Source: Ehretia macrophylla
Taxonomy: Eukaryota > Streptophyta > Magnoliopsida > Boraginales > Ehretiaceae
Assembly (NCBI GenBank): GCA_037974665.1
Contig: CM075770.1
Location: 24,043,501 to 24,107,500, forward strand
Length of the DNA: 64,000 nucleotides
Direction: 5' to 3'
The stretch's first letter is position 1, and each line of letters starts with the position of its first letter. Both the position numbers and the translations under genes were made by a program. The notes beneath the pieces are model-generated. The model had not been told where the DNA came from, searched no databases, and saw only the letters and a program-made list of their open reading frames with translations. This document shows positions 1 through 11,679 of this stretch, in pieces.

Positions 1-3000
1 ACACCTTGCCATGCTAGACATTTCAAAATTTAAAGCATTTGGAAGACAAAAGCTGAAATTGAAAGCATCAAGGCCGAGCATGCTCCTCAACTTGCAAGGC
101 TTTTGTTTTATTTTCATTTCCTTCATTTCTTCCTCTCACATTTCTCTCTCACTCTCATTTTCCTCTCTCCATTTCGGTCCTTGGCTGAGTTCTCACCATC
201 TTTGCTCCTCTTCATCATTCCTTAGTCGAACAAGGCAAGAAAATCATCCAAGCAACTCAAGCAAACAAGCTAGAGTTCGAAAATCACTCTTGCATGTGCA
301 TTGAAGCTTCATTTCGGCCCTAGGTAAGCTTCTTGACAACCATTTCTTTTCTCCATGGTTTAACCTCATGCTTGTGCTAAGAGATTGATCATTAAGCTAG
401 GAAAAATAGAGAAAAAAATAGTGAGGTTCTCGGCTAAGCAAGGGAAAGGAGAAGATTTGAGCTTCAACAAAGGGTCTTGAGCATTTTGTGGTTGATTGCT
501 AAGGTGAGGGTTAAAACCTTTTGAAAACTCTTCAAAATTTCACATGCATGCTCATAAATGTGTGTATTTGCTTCTGTACTTGAGATATATGGTCGTTCAT
601 AAGCTTAAACAACCATGCATGGCAAGATCTTGGCTTGAAAATGATGCTAGGTGAAGTCGAAATGGATGACAGCTCTCTGACCAGTCTGTTCGAGGTAATT
701 TTAGCTAAGAAAATGATGTTAAAAGTGCTTGAAAATTTTTGGGTGACTATTTTGGACAGTTTGGAACATTTTTCCCAGAAATAGGCCGAAGCTAATTTTG
801 AATCTAAGGTCCTCAAAATGGCAAATCATTAAAATGTGACAAAATCTGGAAATCTGGAAAAATGAATCAGGTTTTGGCAGATGCACTGACCTTGTGGAAC
901 GAACCATATTTGACTTAGTAAATGTTGTCCAAAACGTATGAAATTTGGTGCGCTGCTATATTTTTCAGTTCTGGACAATTTTGTCAGAAATGGACCAAAG
1001 CTAAAACTGAATCTAAGGACCTCAAAAACGTCAATTTCTGAAAAGTGTACAAATCTGGACAGTTTTGTGCTACCTCACTGTTTCGGCTATAACTAATGAT
1101 TCTGAACTCCAATTGATGCAAGGTTTGTTTATGATTTTAGTTAACTTCTTAAGCTTTAATTTGACATCTTATTTACTGAATTTGGAGATTGTTTTATTAT
1201 CCTATTGATTGTGAGAAAACAGCCTATTGCAGTAAAGGTTTTATTTAGCCATATGCTTGGAAAATTGTTGTAACCTCTCTTGTGGTACTAATTGTGTGGA
1301 AATGTGGTGTTGGGATGTTGTGTGGACTGTTTTGAACGTTTGAGGATGTTGAATTAAATGATTTATGGTTTGAGATTGACATTGAGTTGGGTTGAGGCTC
1401 AAATTGCATGAATATACTTGAAATGGAAGCCCTAACGACTAGGTAGTCTTAATAAGTGTTGATTATTTGGATATTGTGTTGGAATCATAAGCTTAGTGGG
1501 CTGCCGTAAATGTTTATAACTTCAAAAGTGATCTTGACCATTGCATGTTGACAATTAAGCTTTTCTTGCATCCGAACCCATGTTGATATCATTGCATGTT
1601 GAATAATCTTATCACTTGATTGCGTGGACTTTTTAATGAGTTATATGGCCTGTTTTACATGTGTTACATGGCTGCCCGTTTAATTTCCATATAACTCTAT
1701 ATGCCTTTTAAGTGAAATTTCCTGTCTTATCGTGTCCTGCTTGTTTATCTGTCAATGTGCAATCCTATTACTGTCCGGAGGCAACCTACTTTGTTGTCTT
1801 CCTTCTGTGATATATATTACCTGTCATGAATGTGCATTGCATACAAGGTTGCAACCTTTCCTGTCGGCATGGTAGTGATCACGTACACCGGGCGGCATCG
1901 GGCTTGCCGGTGTTACCGTGACCACCATGTTCCATTCCCTCTCTCGCTTGGGGGCTAGACTTCCTCGGAGAGTTGGGTCATAGGATCTTGGGGCACATCC
2001 GGAGTACACCCACCTGGTGTGTTTGGGGGATGATTTGAAGTCGGCCGCAACAACTGATCTTGGATCTGATCTGAGAGCAAAAGCTCACCGTATCCTTTTT
2101 ATTATGTGTATAAGTACTCCAGCTTGGATCCTAGAGAACCTCGGGGAGGAAATGCCGGTATTCCTGTTCTGTACTTGTATTTCTGTACTTGTATTTATGT
2201 TGTATTCATGTTTGAGAAAGGGGTTTTCATAAGTTTAACCGAAAAAGGAGTTTCAAAACTTATTTCTCGTCGCTGAGTTCATAAGGACTCACCCTCTTTT
2301 ATCATCTCAGGTGAAGAAGAACATGTACAGGAACCCGAGGATAATGTACCTAACGATGAACCCCTGGAGTGATTGCCTGTTATTGTTGTTTTGCTTGAAC
2401 GTGACTACTTGTGTACCTTGTGCTGCTTGAAGACTATCTATCTTATGTTGTTGTTGTCGCTAATGTAAAGACCCCCGTTGTAATTTGGGGTCTAATTTTA
2501 GTTTGTACTTATATTAAGTAGACTGATACTAGACATACTATGATCGTTTTTGCTTTTGTTATCATTAGTATCTATCATAGGTTATGATGCTAGTTAAGGA
2601 ATAGGCAAATGAACTTATCCAATCTCAACAGGTACTCGCTAATAAGCTAAGATCAACAGGTATATTTTAAAACGAGGATAAATGGACAAACGAGACATAG
2701 TATCATGCTAGGTTATAAATCAAACGGGACGTCGAAATAACCAATAGGCAATTCAATTGATGATAAAATAGTAAACTCTAGTCGGGAATGAACTTGAATT
2801 GAAAGTTTTGAGGCTGTTAGAAAATTTAGGTCAAAACAATAGCCCAATTACAACCGTTATGCTGCCGGATTTCTGGAAAATTTTGGAGTCTAGAATAAAA
2901 CGTTAAGTGTTAAACCTCCTAGAATGGTTAAGAATGTGAAAGGACTTGAATGTTTAGATCACACCCTAGTCTAACCTTTATAGGCTGGGTTGGGCTGTGA

Positions 3001-3002
3001 CA
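1..3002 (+). mobile_element. Tekay-type LTR, left part beyond window (solo or 3' LTR)
   Basis: Base 1 corresponds to about 26620 in the 5' LTR of the Tekay element, so roughly 580 bp of this LTR lie outside the window. It ends with the family terminus (GTGACA at 2997-3002) and is followed directly by 5S spacer, so it is either a solo LTR or the 3' LTR of an element to the left. No primer site follows it. It is a mosaic: the start and the last ~770 bp resemble the Tekay LTR, while about 1440-2230 is closer to the LARD LTR. A possible TATA box (TATAAG) lies at 2109-2114. Family assignment rests on similarity to the element at 26039-37944. Confidence 0.88.
1868..1929. other. GC-rich hairpin module in LTR
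   Basis: Outer arms CATGGT...ACCATG enclose an inner GC-rich part containing GGGCGGC and GCCGG. The same module occurs at the same relative place in all Tekay and LARD LTRs of the window, just before the conserved TCCCTCTCTCGCTTGG-type block. Confidence 0.6.
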
Positions 3003-3271
3003 GAAGCCAAGCAGGCCTGCTGCCCCTGTCGTAGAGCTCTCAGAGAGCTTTCCAACGGTATGCTGTGCGTCACATAACTCCTTACGGATTAAAGGTTATG
3101 GGCACCAGAGTGACAGAGACCTGGTCACAAGCCCACGGCCTCGGTTTGCGGGCCCGACCTCTGCGTGAAACGAAGTTGTCGTGCCCAAGGTGCTATGGGA
3201 TTCAGTAATAGAAATGTGGAGGATAAAGTATCTTGGCAACCCTAACTAGGGCAAAAAAAATTGAAAATGGA

Positions 3272-3389
3272 GGGTGCACCAAGAGGACTTCTCAAGGGGT
3301 CACCCATCCTAGTACTACTCTCGCCCAAGCACGCTTAACTTCGGAGTTCTAATGGGATCCGGTGCATTATTGCTGGTATGATCGCATCA
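3272..3389 (-). rRNA. 5S rRNA gene copy 1 (degenerate)
   Basis: About 8 differences from the array consensus, mostly near the RNA ends, including both sides of the transcription start. The mapped internal control region (box A, intermediate element, box C) is unchanged, and the upstream CATAAA is present. First copy after the LTR at the left edge. Confidence 0.85.
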
Positions 3390-3950
3390 GTCATGTTATG
3401 GGCACAAATCCTTTATGTGTTGACAGTTGACAGTCCCAGCCCAGAGAGATGGCCCATTCAAAAGGCCCAAAGGGCTTAACGACAACCCATCCACTTCAAC
3501 ACCGCAACATCCTCGCAAGACGTGATATCGATGCGTGGTAGGGCCCTCTAATATCCCGCGAGTTAGGTTGTCGTCCTTTTAATAGCTCACGATGTACGAT
3601 CCGAGATGAAAAAACAGAGCAAAAGAAGAAATGTGGCACGAAACTGATGACAATGTTCGATTTTGGCCTCCAAAAATAGGCACAGCATAGCAGGCTTGCT
3701 GCCCCCATTGTAGAGCTCTCAGAGAGCTTTCCAACGGTATGCTATGCATCGCGTAACTCCTTATAGATTAAAAGTGATGGGCACTAGAGCGATGGAGACC
3801 TGGTCACAAGCCCACGCCCTTGGTTTGCGGGCCCAGCCTCTACGTGAAGCCAAGTTGTCTTGCCCAAGGTGCCGTGGAATTCGGTAATAGAAATGTAGCG
3901 GATAAAGTATCTTGGCAACCCTAACTAGGGCAAAATAAATTGAAAATGGG

Positions 3951-4068
3951 GGGTGCAACACGAGGACTTCCCAGGGGGTCACCCATCCTAGTACTACTCT
4001 CGCCCAAGCACTCTTAACTTTGGAGTTCTGATGGGATCCGGTGCATTAGTGCCGGTATGATCACACCC
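3951..4068 (-). rRNA. 5S rRNA gene copy 2
   Basis: About 4 differences from the array consensus; one lies in box A. The poly-T terminator on the minus strand is interrupted (plus strand reads AAAATAAATTGAAAA). Confidence 0.87.
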
Positions 4069-4629
4069 GTCATGTTGTGGGCACTAATCTTTTATGTGTT
4101 GACGGTTCACAGTCCCAGCCCAGCGAGATGGCCCATTCAAAAGGCCCAAAGGGCTTAACGACAACCCATCCACTTCAACAACACAGCATCCTCGCAAGAC
4201 GTGATATCGAGGCATTGTAGGGCCCTCTAATGTCCCGTGAGTTAGGTTGTTGTCCTTTTAACATCTCACGACGTAAGATCCGGGACGGAAAAACAAAGCA
4301 AAAGTAGAAAAGTGGCTTGAAACTGATGAAAACGTTCAATTTTAGGCACCAAAAATGGGCACAGTCGAGCAGACTTGCTACCCCCGTCGTAGAGCTCTCG
4401 GAGAGCTTTCCAACGGTATGCTATGCATTGCGTAACTCCTTACGCATCAAAAGTTCTATGCACCAGAGCAACAGAGACCTGGTCACAAGCCCTAAGCCCT
4501 CGGTTTGCAGGCCCAGCCTCTACGTGAAGCGAAGTTTTCTTGCCCACGGTGCTGTAGGATTCGGTAATAGAAATATGGCGGATAAATTATCTTGGCAACC
4601 ATAACCGGGGCAAAAAAAATTGAAAAGAG

Positions 4630-4747
4630 GGGTGCAACACGAGGACTTCCCAGGGGGTTACCCATCCTAGTACTACTCTCACCCAAGCACGCTTAACTTC
4701 GGTGTTCTGATGGGATCCATTTTATTAGTGCTGGTATGATCGTACCC
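4630..4747 (-). rRNA. 5S rRNA gene copy 3 (degenerate)
   Basis: About 8 differences, including box C, the intermediate element edge and a cluster of four changes near RNA positions 24-28. Probably not functional. Confidence 0.83.
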
Positions 4748-5309
4748 GTCATGTAGTGGGCACAAATTCTTTATGTGTTGACGGTTCACAGACCCAGCCC
4801 AGAGAGATGGCCTATTCCAAAGGCCTAATGGACTTAACGACATCCTATCCGTTTCAACAATGTAGCATCCTCGTAAGATGTGATATCGACGCGTGGTACG
4901 GCCCTGTAATATCCCGCGAGTTAGGTTGTCTTCCTTTTAACAGCTCATGACGTACGACCTGAGATGAAGAAACAGAGCAAAAGAAGAAAAGTGGCCCGAA
5001 ACTGATGAAAATGTTCGATTTTAGGCTCTGAAAACAGGTGCAGCCGAGCAGGCTTGCTTCCCTCGTCGTAGAGCTCTCGGAGAGCTTTCCAACGGTATGC
5101 TATGCGTCACGTAACTCCTTACGGATTTAAAGTTATAGGCACCGGAGCGACGGAGACCTGGTCACAAGCCCCACGCCCTCGGTTTGCGGGCCCAACCTCT
5201 AAGTGAAGCCAAGTTGTCTTGCCCAAGGTGCCATGGGATTCGGTAATAGAAATATAGTGGATAAAGTATCTTGGCAACCCTAGCTGATGCAAAAAAAATT
5301 GAAAAGGAG

Positions 5310-5427
5310 AGGTACAACACGAAGACTTCCCAGGGGGTCACCCATCCTATTACTATTCTCGTCCAAGCACGCTTAACTTTGGAGTTCTGATGGGATACGG
5401 TGCATTAGTGCTGGTATGATCGCACCC
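5310..5427 (-). rRNA. 5S rRNA gene copy 4 (degenerate)
   Basis: About 8 differences, two of them in the last RNA residues and one in the intermediate element. The flanking unit is 657 bp, slightly short because of spacer loss near 5725. Confidence 0.83.
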
Positions 5428-5966
5428 GTCATGTTGTAGGCACAAATCCTTTATGTGTTGACGGTTCAAAGTCCCAGCCCAGAGAGATGGCCCATTCAAA
5501 AGGCCCAAAGGGCTTAACGACAACCCATCCCCTTCAACAACGTAGCATCCTCGCAAGACGTGATATCGACGCGTTGTAAGGCCCTCTAATGTCCCGCGTG
5601 TCAGGTTGTCGTCCTTTTAACAGCTCATGACGTACGATCCGGGACGAAAAGACAAAGGAAAAGAAGAAAAGTATCCCAAAACTGATAAAAACGTTCGATT
5701 TTGGGCCCCAAAAACTGGCACAGCAGAGCTCTTGGAGAACTTTCCAACGGTATGTTGTGCGTCACGTAACTCCTTACGGATAAAAAGTTATGGGCACCGG
5801 AGCGACGGAGACCTAGTCACAAGCCCTATGCCCTCAGTTTGCGGGCCCATGCTCTACGTGAAGCAAAGTTGTCTTGCCCAAGGTGTCGTGGGATTCTGTA
5901 ATAGAAATGTGGTGGATAAAAAAAAGTTTTGCAACCCTAACTGGGGCCAAAAAAATTGAAAAGGGG

Positions 5967-6084
5967 GCGTGCAACACGAGGACTTCTCAAGGGATCACCC
6001 ATCCTAGTACTACTCTTGACCAAGCACTCTTAACTTCGGAGTTCTGATGGGATCCTATGCATTTGTGCTGGTATGAATGCATCT
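5967..6084 (-). rRNA. 5S rRNA gene copy 5 (most diverged, likely pseudogene)
   Basis: About 14 differences, the highest count in the window. They are spread over box A, the intermediate element edge and the transcription-start end. Identity as 5S is still clear from the central block TCACCCATCCTAGTACTACTC. Confidence 0.8.
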
Positions 6085-6408
6085 ATCATGTTGTGGGCAC
6101 AAATCCTTTATGTGTTGACAGTTGACAGTCCCAACCCAGAGAGATGGCCCATTTAAAAGGCCCAAAGGGCTTAACGACAACCCATCCACTTCAACAATGC
6201 AGTATCCTCGCAAGACATGATATTGACGCGTGGTAGGGCCCTGTAATATCCCGCGAGTTAGGTTGTCATCCTTTTAACAGCTCACGAAGTACGATCCGGG
6301 ATGAAAAAACAGAGCAAAAGAAGAAAAGTGACTCGAAATTGAGGAAAACGTTCGATTTTGGCCGCCAATAACAGGCGCAGCCAAGCAGGCCTGCTGCCCC
6401 CGTCGTAG

Positions 6409-6460
6409 AGCTCTCGGAGAGCTTTCCAACGGTATGCTGTGCGTCGCGTAACTCCTTACG
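6409..6460. other. Conserved pair of dyads in spacer module (representative)
   Basis: AGCTCTCGGAGAGCT (6409-6423) is a palindrome around one central base; CGTAACTCCTTACG (6447-6460) is a 5-bp inverted repeat with a 4-nt loop. Both recur in nearly every spacer module, with and without a linked 5S gene. Confidence 0.7.
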
Positions 6461-6644
6461 GAATAAAAGTTATGGGCACCAGAGCGACGGAGACCTGGTC
6501 ACAAGCCCACGCCCTCGATTTGCAGGCCCAGCCTCTACGTGAAGCGAAGTTGTCTTGCCCAAGGTGCCGTGGGATTCGGTAATAGAAATGTGGAGGATAA
6601 AGTATCTTGGCAACCCTAATTAGGGCAAAAAAAATTAAAAAGGG

Positions 6645-6761
6645 GGGTGCAACACGAGGACTTCCCAGGGGTCAACCATCCTAGTACTACTCTCGCCCAA
6701 GCACTCTTAACTTCGGAGTTCTGATGGGATCCGGTGCATTAGTGCCGGTATGATCACACCT
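6645..6761 (-). rRNA. 5S rRNA gene copy 6
   Basis: About 6 differences, including a 1-bp deletion and a change in box C, plus one in box A. This copy is the paralogue of copy 25 (41925-42042): both carry the unusual CACACCTGTCA start region. It marks the left end of the tandem duplication. Confidence 0.84.
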
Positions 6762-7322
6762 GTCAAGTTGTGGGTACAAATCCTTTATGTTTTGACGGTT
6801 CACAGTCCCAGCCCAGAGAGATGGCCCATTCAAAAGGCCCAAAGGGCTTAACGACAACCCATCCACTTCAACAACGTAGCATCCTCGCAAGACGTGATAT
6901 CGAGGCATTGTAGGGCCCTCTAATGTCCCGCGAGTTAGGTTGTCGTCCTTTTTACAACTCACGACGTACAATCCGGGACGGAAAAACATAGCAAAAGCAG
7001 AAAAATGGCCCGAAACTGATGAAAACATTCAATTTTAGGCTCCAAAAATGGGCGCAGCCGAGCAGACTTGCTACCCCCGTCGTGGAGCTCTCGGAAAGCT
7101 TTCTAACGGTATGCTGTGCGTCGCGTAACTCCTTATGCATCAAAAGTTGTAGGCACTGGAGCGACGGAAACCTGGTCACAAGCCCTACGCCCTCAGTTTG
7201 CTGGCCCAGCCTCTACGTGAAGCGAAGTTGTCTTGCCCAAGGTGCTTCGTGATTTGGTAATTGAAATATGGCAGATAAATTATCTTGGCAACCCTTACCG
7301 GCGTAAAAAAATTTGAAAAGAG

Positions 7323-7440
7323 GGGTGCAACACGAGGACTTCCCAAGGGGTCACCCATCCTAGTACTACTCTCGCCCAAGCACGCTTAACTTCGGAGTTC
7401 TAATGGGATCCGGTTTATTAGTGCTGCTATGATCGCACCC
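7323..7440 (-). rRNA. 5S rRNA gene copy 7, upstream region deleted
   Basis: About 5 differences, none in the mapped internal control region. The sequence upstream of the start is lost beyond about -20, so the CATAAA element at -28 is missing. It shares the TTTATTAG and CTGCTATG variants with copy 26, its duplicate. Confidence 0.85.
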
Positions 7441-7475
7441 GTCATGTTGTGGGCACAAAATGTGGCCAGAAACTG
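7441..7475. other. Spacer deletion junction shared with 45550-45585
   Basis: About 221 bp of spacer are missing between the bases just upstream of copy 7 and the GGCCAGAAACTGATGAA spacer motif. The same join occurs upstream of copy 26, so the deletion predates the array duplication. Confidence 0.8.
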
Positions 7476-7780
7476 ATGAATACGTTCGATTTTAGGCCCC
7501 AAAAACATGCGCAACCGAGCACGCTTGTTGCCCCCGTCGTAGAGCTCTCGGAGAGCTTTCCAATAGTATGATGTGCGTCACGTAACTCCTTACGGATGAA
7601 AAGTTATAGCTACTGGAGCGACGGAGACCTGGTCACAAGTCGTATGCCCTCGGTTTGCGGGCTCAGTCTCTACATGAAGCGAAGTTGTCTTGTCCAAGGT
7701 GCCGTGGGATTCGGTAATAGAAATATGGTGGATAAATTATCTTGGCAACCCTAACAAGGGCAAAAAAAATTGAAAAGGGT

Positions 7781-7898
7781 GGGTGCAACACGAGAACTTC
7801 CCAAGGGGTCACCCATCCTAGTACTACTCTTTCCCAAGCACGCTTAACTTCAGAGTTCTGATGGGATCCGGTGCATTAGTGCTGGTATGATCACACCC
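7781..7898 (-). rRNA. 5S rRNA gene copy 8
   Basis: About 6 differences, two adjacent ones at the intermediate element edge. Duplicate partner is copy 27 (45889-46006); both have TCACACCC at the start and CAGAG in the middle. Confidence 0.84.
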
Positions 7899-8460
7899 GT
7901 CATGTTGAGGGCACAATTCCTCTATGTGTTAATGGCTCACAGTCACAACCCAGAGAGATGGCCCATTCAAAAGGCCCAATGCGCTTAACGACATCCCTTC
8001 CGCTTCAACAACGCAGCATCTTTGTAAGACGTGATATCGACGCGTGGTAGGGCCCTGTAATATCCCACGAGTTAGGTTGTCTTCCTTTTAACAGCTCACG
8101 ATGTACGATCCGGGATGAAAAAACAGAGCAAAAGAAGAAAAGTGGCCCGAAACTGATGAAAACGTTCAATTTTGGGCTCTGAAAATAGGCGCAGCCGAGC
8201 AGGCTTGCTGCCCTCGTCGTAGAGCTCTTGGAGAGCTTTCCAATGGTATGCTGTGTGTTGCGTAACTCCTTACGGATTAAAAGTTATGGGCACCGGAGCG
8301 ACGGAGACTTGGTCACAAGCCCCACGCCCTCAGTTTGCGGGCGCAACTTCTACGTGAAGCGAAGTTGTCTTGCCCAAGGTGCCATGGGATTCGGTAATAG
8401 AAATGTGGTGGATAAAGTATCTTGGCAACTCTAACTGGGGCAAAAAAAATTGAAAAGGGG

Positions 8461-8578
8461 GGGTGCAACACGAAGACTTCCCAAGGGGTCACCCATCCTA
8501 GTACTACTCTCGCCCAAGCACGCTTAAGTTTGGAGTTCTGGTGGGATCCGGTGCATTAGTGCTGGTATGATCGCACCC
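8461..8578 (-). rRNA. 5S rRNA gene copy 9
   Basis: About 5 differences; one falls in box A. It shares the rare GGTGGGATC variant with copy 28, its duplicate. The following spacer holds the internal deletion junction near 8827. Confidence 0.84.
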
Positions 8579-8769
8579 ATCATGTTGTGGGCACAAATCC
8601 TTTATGTATTGACGGTTCACAGTTCCAGCCTAGAGAGATGGCCCATTCAAAAGGCCTAACTGGCTTAACGACAACCCATCTCCTTCAATAATGCAGCATC
8701 CTCGCAAGACGTGATATATACGCGTTGTAAGGCCCTCTAATGTCCCGCAAGTTAGGTTGTTGTCCTTTT

Positions 8770-8880
8770 AACAGCTCACGACGTACGATCTGATAAAAAG
8801 TATCTCAAAACTGATAAAAACGTTCGATCTAATGTCCTGCGAGTTAGGTTGTCGTCCTTTTAACAGCTCACGAGGTACGA
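8770..8880. other. Internal deletion junction in array (about two units lost)
   Basis: The spacer runs to AAAACGTTCGAT and then jumps to CTAATGTCCTGCGAG. In the other half of the duplication the same two sequences lie about 1.25 kb apart (about 46950 and 48200) with copies 29 and 30 between them, so two units were deleted here or gained there. A short spacer stretch is repeated across the join. Confidence 0.7.
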
Positions 8881-9230
8881 TTCGGTACGAAGAAACAGAG
8901 CAAAAGAAGAAAAAAGTCACGAAACTGATGAAAACGTTCGATTTTGGCTCCAAAAATGGGCGCAGCTGAGCAGGCTTGCTACCCTCGTCGTAGAGCTCTC
9001 AGAGAGCTTTTCAACGGTATGTTGTGCGTCGCGTAACTCCTTACGGATCAAAAGTTATAGGCACCAGAGCGACGGAGACCTGGTCACAAGCCCTACGCCC
9101 TTGGTTTGCAGGCCCAGCCTCTACGTGAAGCGAAGTTGTCTTGCCCAAGGTGCCATGGGATTCGGTAATAGAAATGTGGTGGATAAAGAATCTTGGCAAC
9201 CCTTACCGGGGCAAACAGAATTGAAAAGGG

Positions 9231-9348
9231 GGCTGCAACACGACGACTTCCCAATGGGTCACCCATCTTAGTACTACTCTCGCCCAAGCACGCTTCACTT
9301 CGCAGTTCTGATGGGATCTGGTGCATTAGTGCTGGTATGGTCGCACTC
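9231..9348 (-). rRNA. 5S rRNA gene copy 10 (degenerate)
   Basis: About 10 differences, including box A and box C. Partner of copy 31 (48602-48719): both share CTTCACTTCG, GATCTGG and a TATGGTCGCACTC start region. Confidence 0.82.
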
Positions 9349-9897
9349 GCCATATTGAGGGCACAATTCCTTTATGTGTTCACGGTTCACAGTCCCAGCC
9401 GAGAGAGAAGGCCCAATGGGCTTAACAACAACCCATCCGCTTCAACAAAGCAGCATCCTCGCAAGATGTGATATCGACGCATTGTAGAGACCTTTAATGT
9501 CCGGCGAGTTAGGTTGTCGTCCTTTTAACAGCTCACAACGTATGATTCGGGATGAAAAAACAGAGCAAAAGAAGAAAAGTGGCCTAAAACTGATGAAAAC
9601 GTTCAATTTTAGGCTCCGAAAACATGTGCAACAAAGCAGGCTTGATGCACCCACCGTAGAGCTCTTGGAGAGCTTTCCAACGGTATGCTGTGCGTCACGT
9701 AATTCCTTACGGATTAAAAGTTATGGGCACCGGAGCGGCGGAAACCTGGTCATAAGCCCCACGCCCTCGGTTTGCGGGCCCAACCTCTACGTGAAGCGAA
9801 GTTGTCTTGCCTAAGGTGCCGTGGGATTCGGTAATAGAAATGTGGTGGATAAAGTATCTTGGCAAACCTAGCTAGGGCAAAAAAAATTGAAAGGGGA

Positions 9898-10015
9898 GGG
9901 TGCAAAACGAAGACTTCCCAGGGGGTCACCCATCCGAGTACTACTATTGCCCAAGCATGCTTAACTTCAGAGTTCTGATGGGATCCGGTGCATTAGTGCT
10001 GGTATGATCGCACCC
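9898..10015 (-). rRNA. 5S rRNA gene copy 11 (degenerate)
   Basis: About 7 differences, with hits at the edge of box C, in the intermediate element and in box A. Partner of copy 32; both follow a CCTAGCTAGGGC terminator flank. Confidence 0.83.
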
Positions 10016-10577
10016 GTCATGTTGTGGGTACAAATCCTTTATGTGTTGACTGTTCACAGTCCCAGCCCAGAGAGATGACCCATTCAAAAGGCCCAAAGGG
10101 CTTTACGACAACCCATCCCCTTCAACAATGCAGCATCCTCGCAAGACGTGATATCGACGCATTGTAAGGCCCTCTATTGTCCCGCGAGTTACGTTGTCAT
10201 CCTTTTAACAGCTCGCGACGTACGATCCGGGACGAAAAAAATAGAGCAAAAGAAGAAAAGTAGCCCGGAACTGATGAAAACGTTCGATTATGGGCTCCAA
10301 AAATGGGCGTAGCTGAGCACGCTTGCTGCCCCCGTCGTAGAACTGTCGGAGAGCTTTCCAACGGTATGCTGTGCACCGCGTAACTCCTTACGGATGAAAA
10401 GTTATGGGCACCAGAGCGACGGAGACCTAGTCACAAGCCCTACGCCCTCGGTTTACGGGCCCAGCCTCTACGTGAAGCGAAGTTGTCATGCCCAAGGTGC
10501 CGTGGGATTCGGTAATAGAAATATGGTGGATAAATTATCTTGGCAACCCTAACCGGGGCAAAAAAAATTGAAAAGTG

Positions 10578-10695
10578 GGGTACAACACGAGTACTTCCCA
10601 GGGGGTCACCCATCCTAGTACTACTCTCGCCCAAGCACGCTTAACTTCGGAGTTCTGATGGGATCCGGTGCATTAGTGCTGGTACGATCGAACCC
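10578..10695 (-). rRNA. 5S rRNA gene copy 12
   Basis: About 4 differences, none in the mapped internal control region. The -28 element reads CATAAT. Partner of copy 33. Confidence 0.87.
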
Positions 10696-11257
10696 ATCAT
10701 GTTGAGGGCACAATTCCATTATGTGTTGACGGATCACAGTCCCAGCCCAGAGATATGGCCCATTCAAAAGGCCCAATGGGCTTAACAACATCTCAAGCGC
10801 TTCAACAACGCAGCATCCTCGTAAGACGTGATATCGACGCATGGTAGGGCCTTGTAATATCGCACGAGTTAGGTTGTCTTCCTTTTAACATCTCACGACG
10901 TACGATCCGGGACGAAAAAACATAGCAAAAGAAGAAAAGTGGCTTGACACTGATGAAAACGTTTGATTTTGAGCTCCGAAAATAGGCGCAGCTGGGCAAG
11001 CTTATTGCCCCTGTCGTAGAGCTCTCAGAGAGCTTTCCAATGGTATGCTGTGCATCACGTAACTCCTTACGGATTAAAAGTTATGGGCACCGGAGCGACG
11101 GAGACCTGGTCACAATCCCCACGCCCTCGATTTGCAGGCCCAACCTCTACGTGAAGCGAAGTTGTTTTGCCTAAGGTGCCGTGGGATTCGTAAATAAAAA
11201 TATGGTGGATAAAGTATCTTGGCAACCCAAGCTGGGGCAAAAAAAATTGAAAAGTGG

Positions 11258-11375
11258 GGGTGCAACACGAAGACTTCCCTGGGGGTCACCCATCCTAGTA
11301 CTACTCTCGCCCAAGCACGCTTAACTTCGGGGTTCTGATGGGATCCGGTGCATTAGTGCTGGTATCATTGCACTC
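11258..11375 (-). rRNA. 5S rRNA gene copy 13
   Basis: About 6 differences, three near the transcription start and none in the internal control region. CATAAA is present upstream. No counterpart in the second half of the duplication. Confidence 0.85.
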
Positions 11376-11679
11376 ATCTTGTTGTGGGTACAAATCCTTT
11401 ATGTGTTGACTATTCACAGTCGCAGCCCAGAGAGATGGCCAATTCAAAAGGCCCAAAGGGCTTAACGACAACCCATCCCCTTCAACAAGGCAGCATCCTC
11501 GCAAGACGTGATATCGACGAGTTGTAGGGCCCTCCAATGTCCCGCGAGTTAGGTTGTCGTCCTTTTAACAGCTCACAACGTATGATCCGGGAAAAAAAAT
11601 TGAGCAAAAGATGAAAAGTGGCCTGAAACTGATCAAAACGTTCGATTTTGGGATCCAAAAATTGGTCCAGCTGTGAGGC

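Larger units (their letters stand above)
3003..11671 (-). repeat. 5S rDNA tandem array, segment 1 (13 copies)
   Basis: Head-to-tail units of about 679 bp, each with one 118-bp 5S copy on the minus strand. Gene starts on the plus axis are 3272, 3951, 4630, 5310, 5967, 6645, 7323, 7781, 8461, 9231, 9898, 10578 and 11258. Spacing is 657-680 bp except 458 bp (7323-7781, spacer deletion) and 770 bp (8461-9231, composite junction). The array begins at an LTR border and ends where the LARD-like element inserted. Between genes lies only spacer: a region upstream of the gene, then the ~341-bp module that forms the satellite at 55297-64000. Confidence 0.93.
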
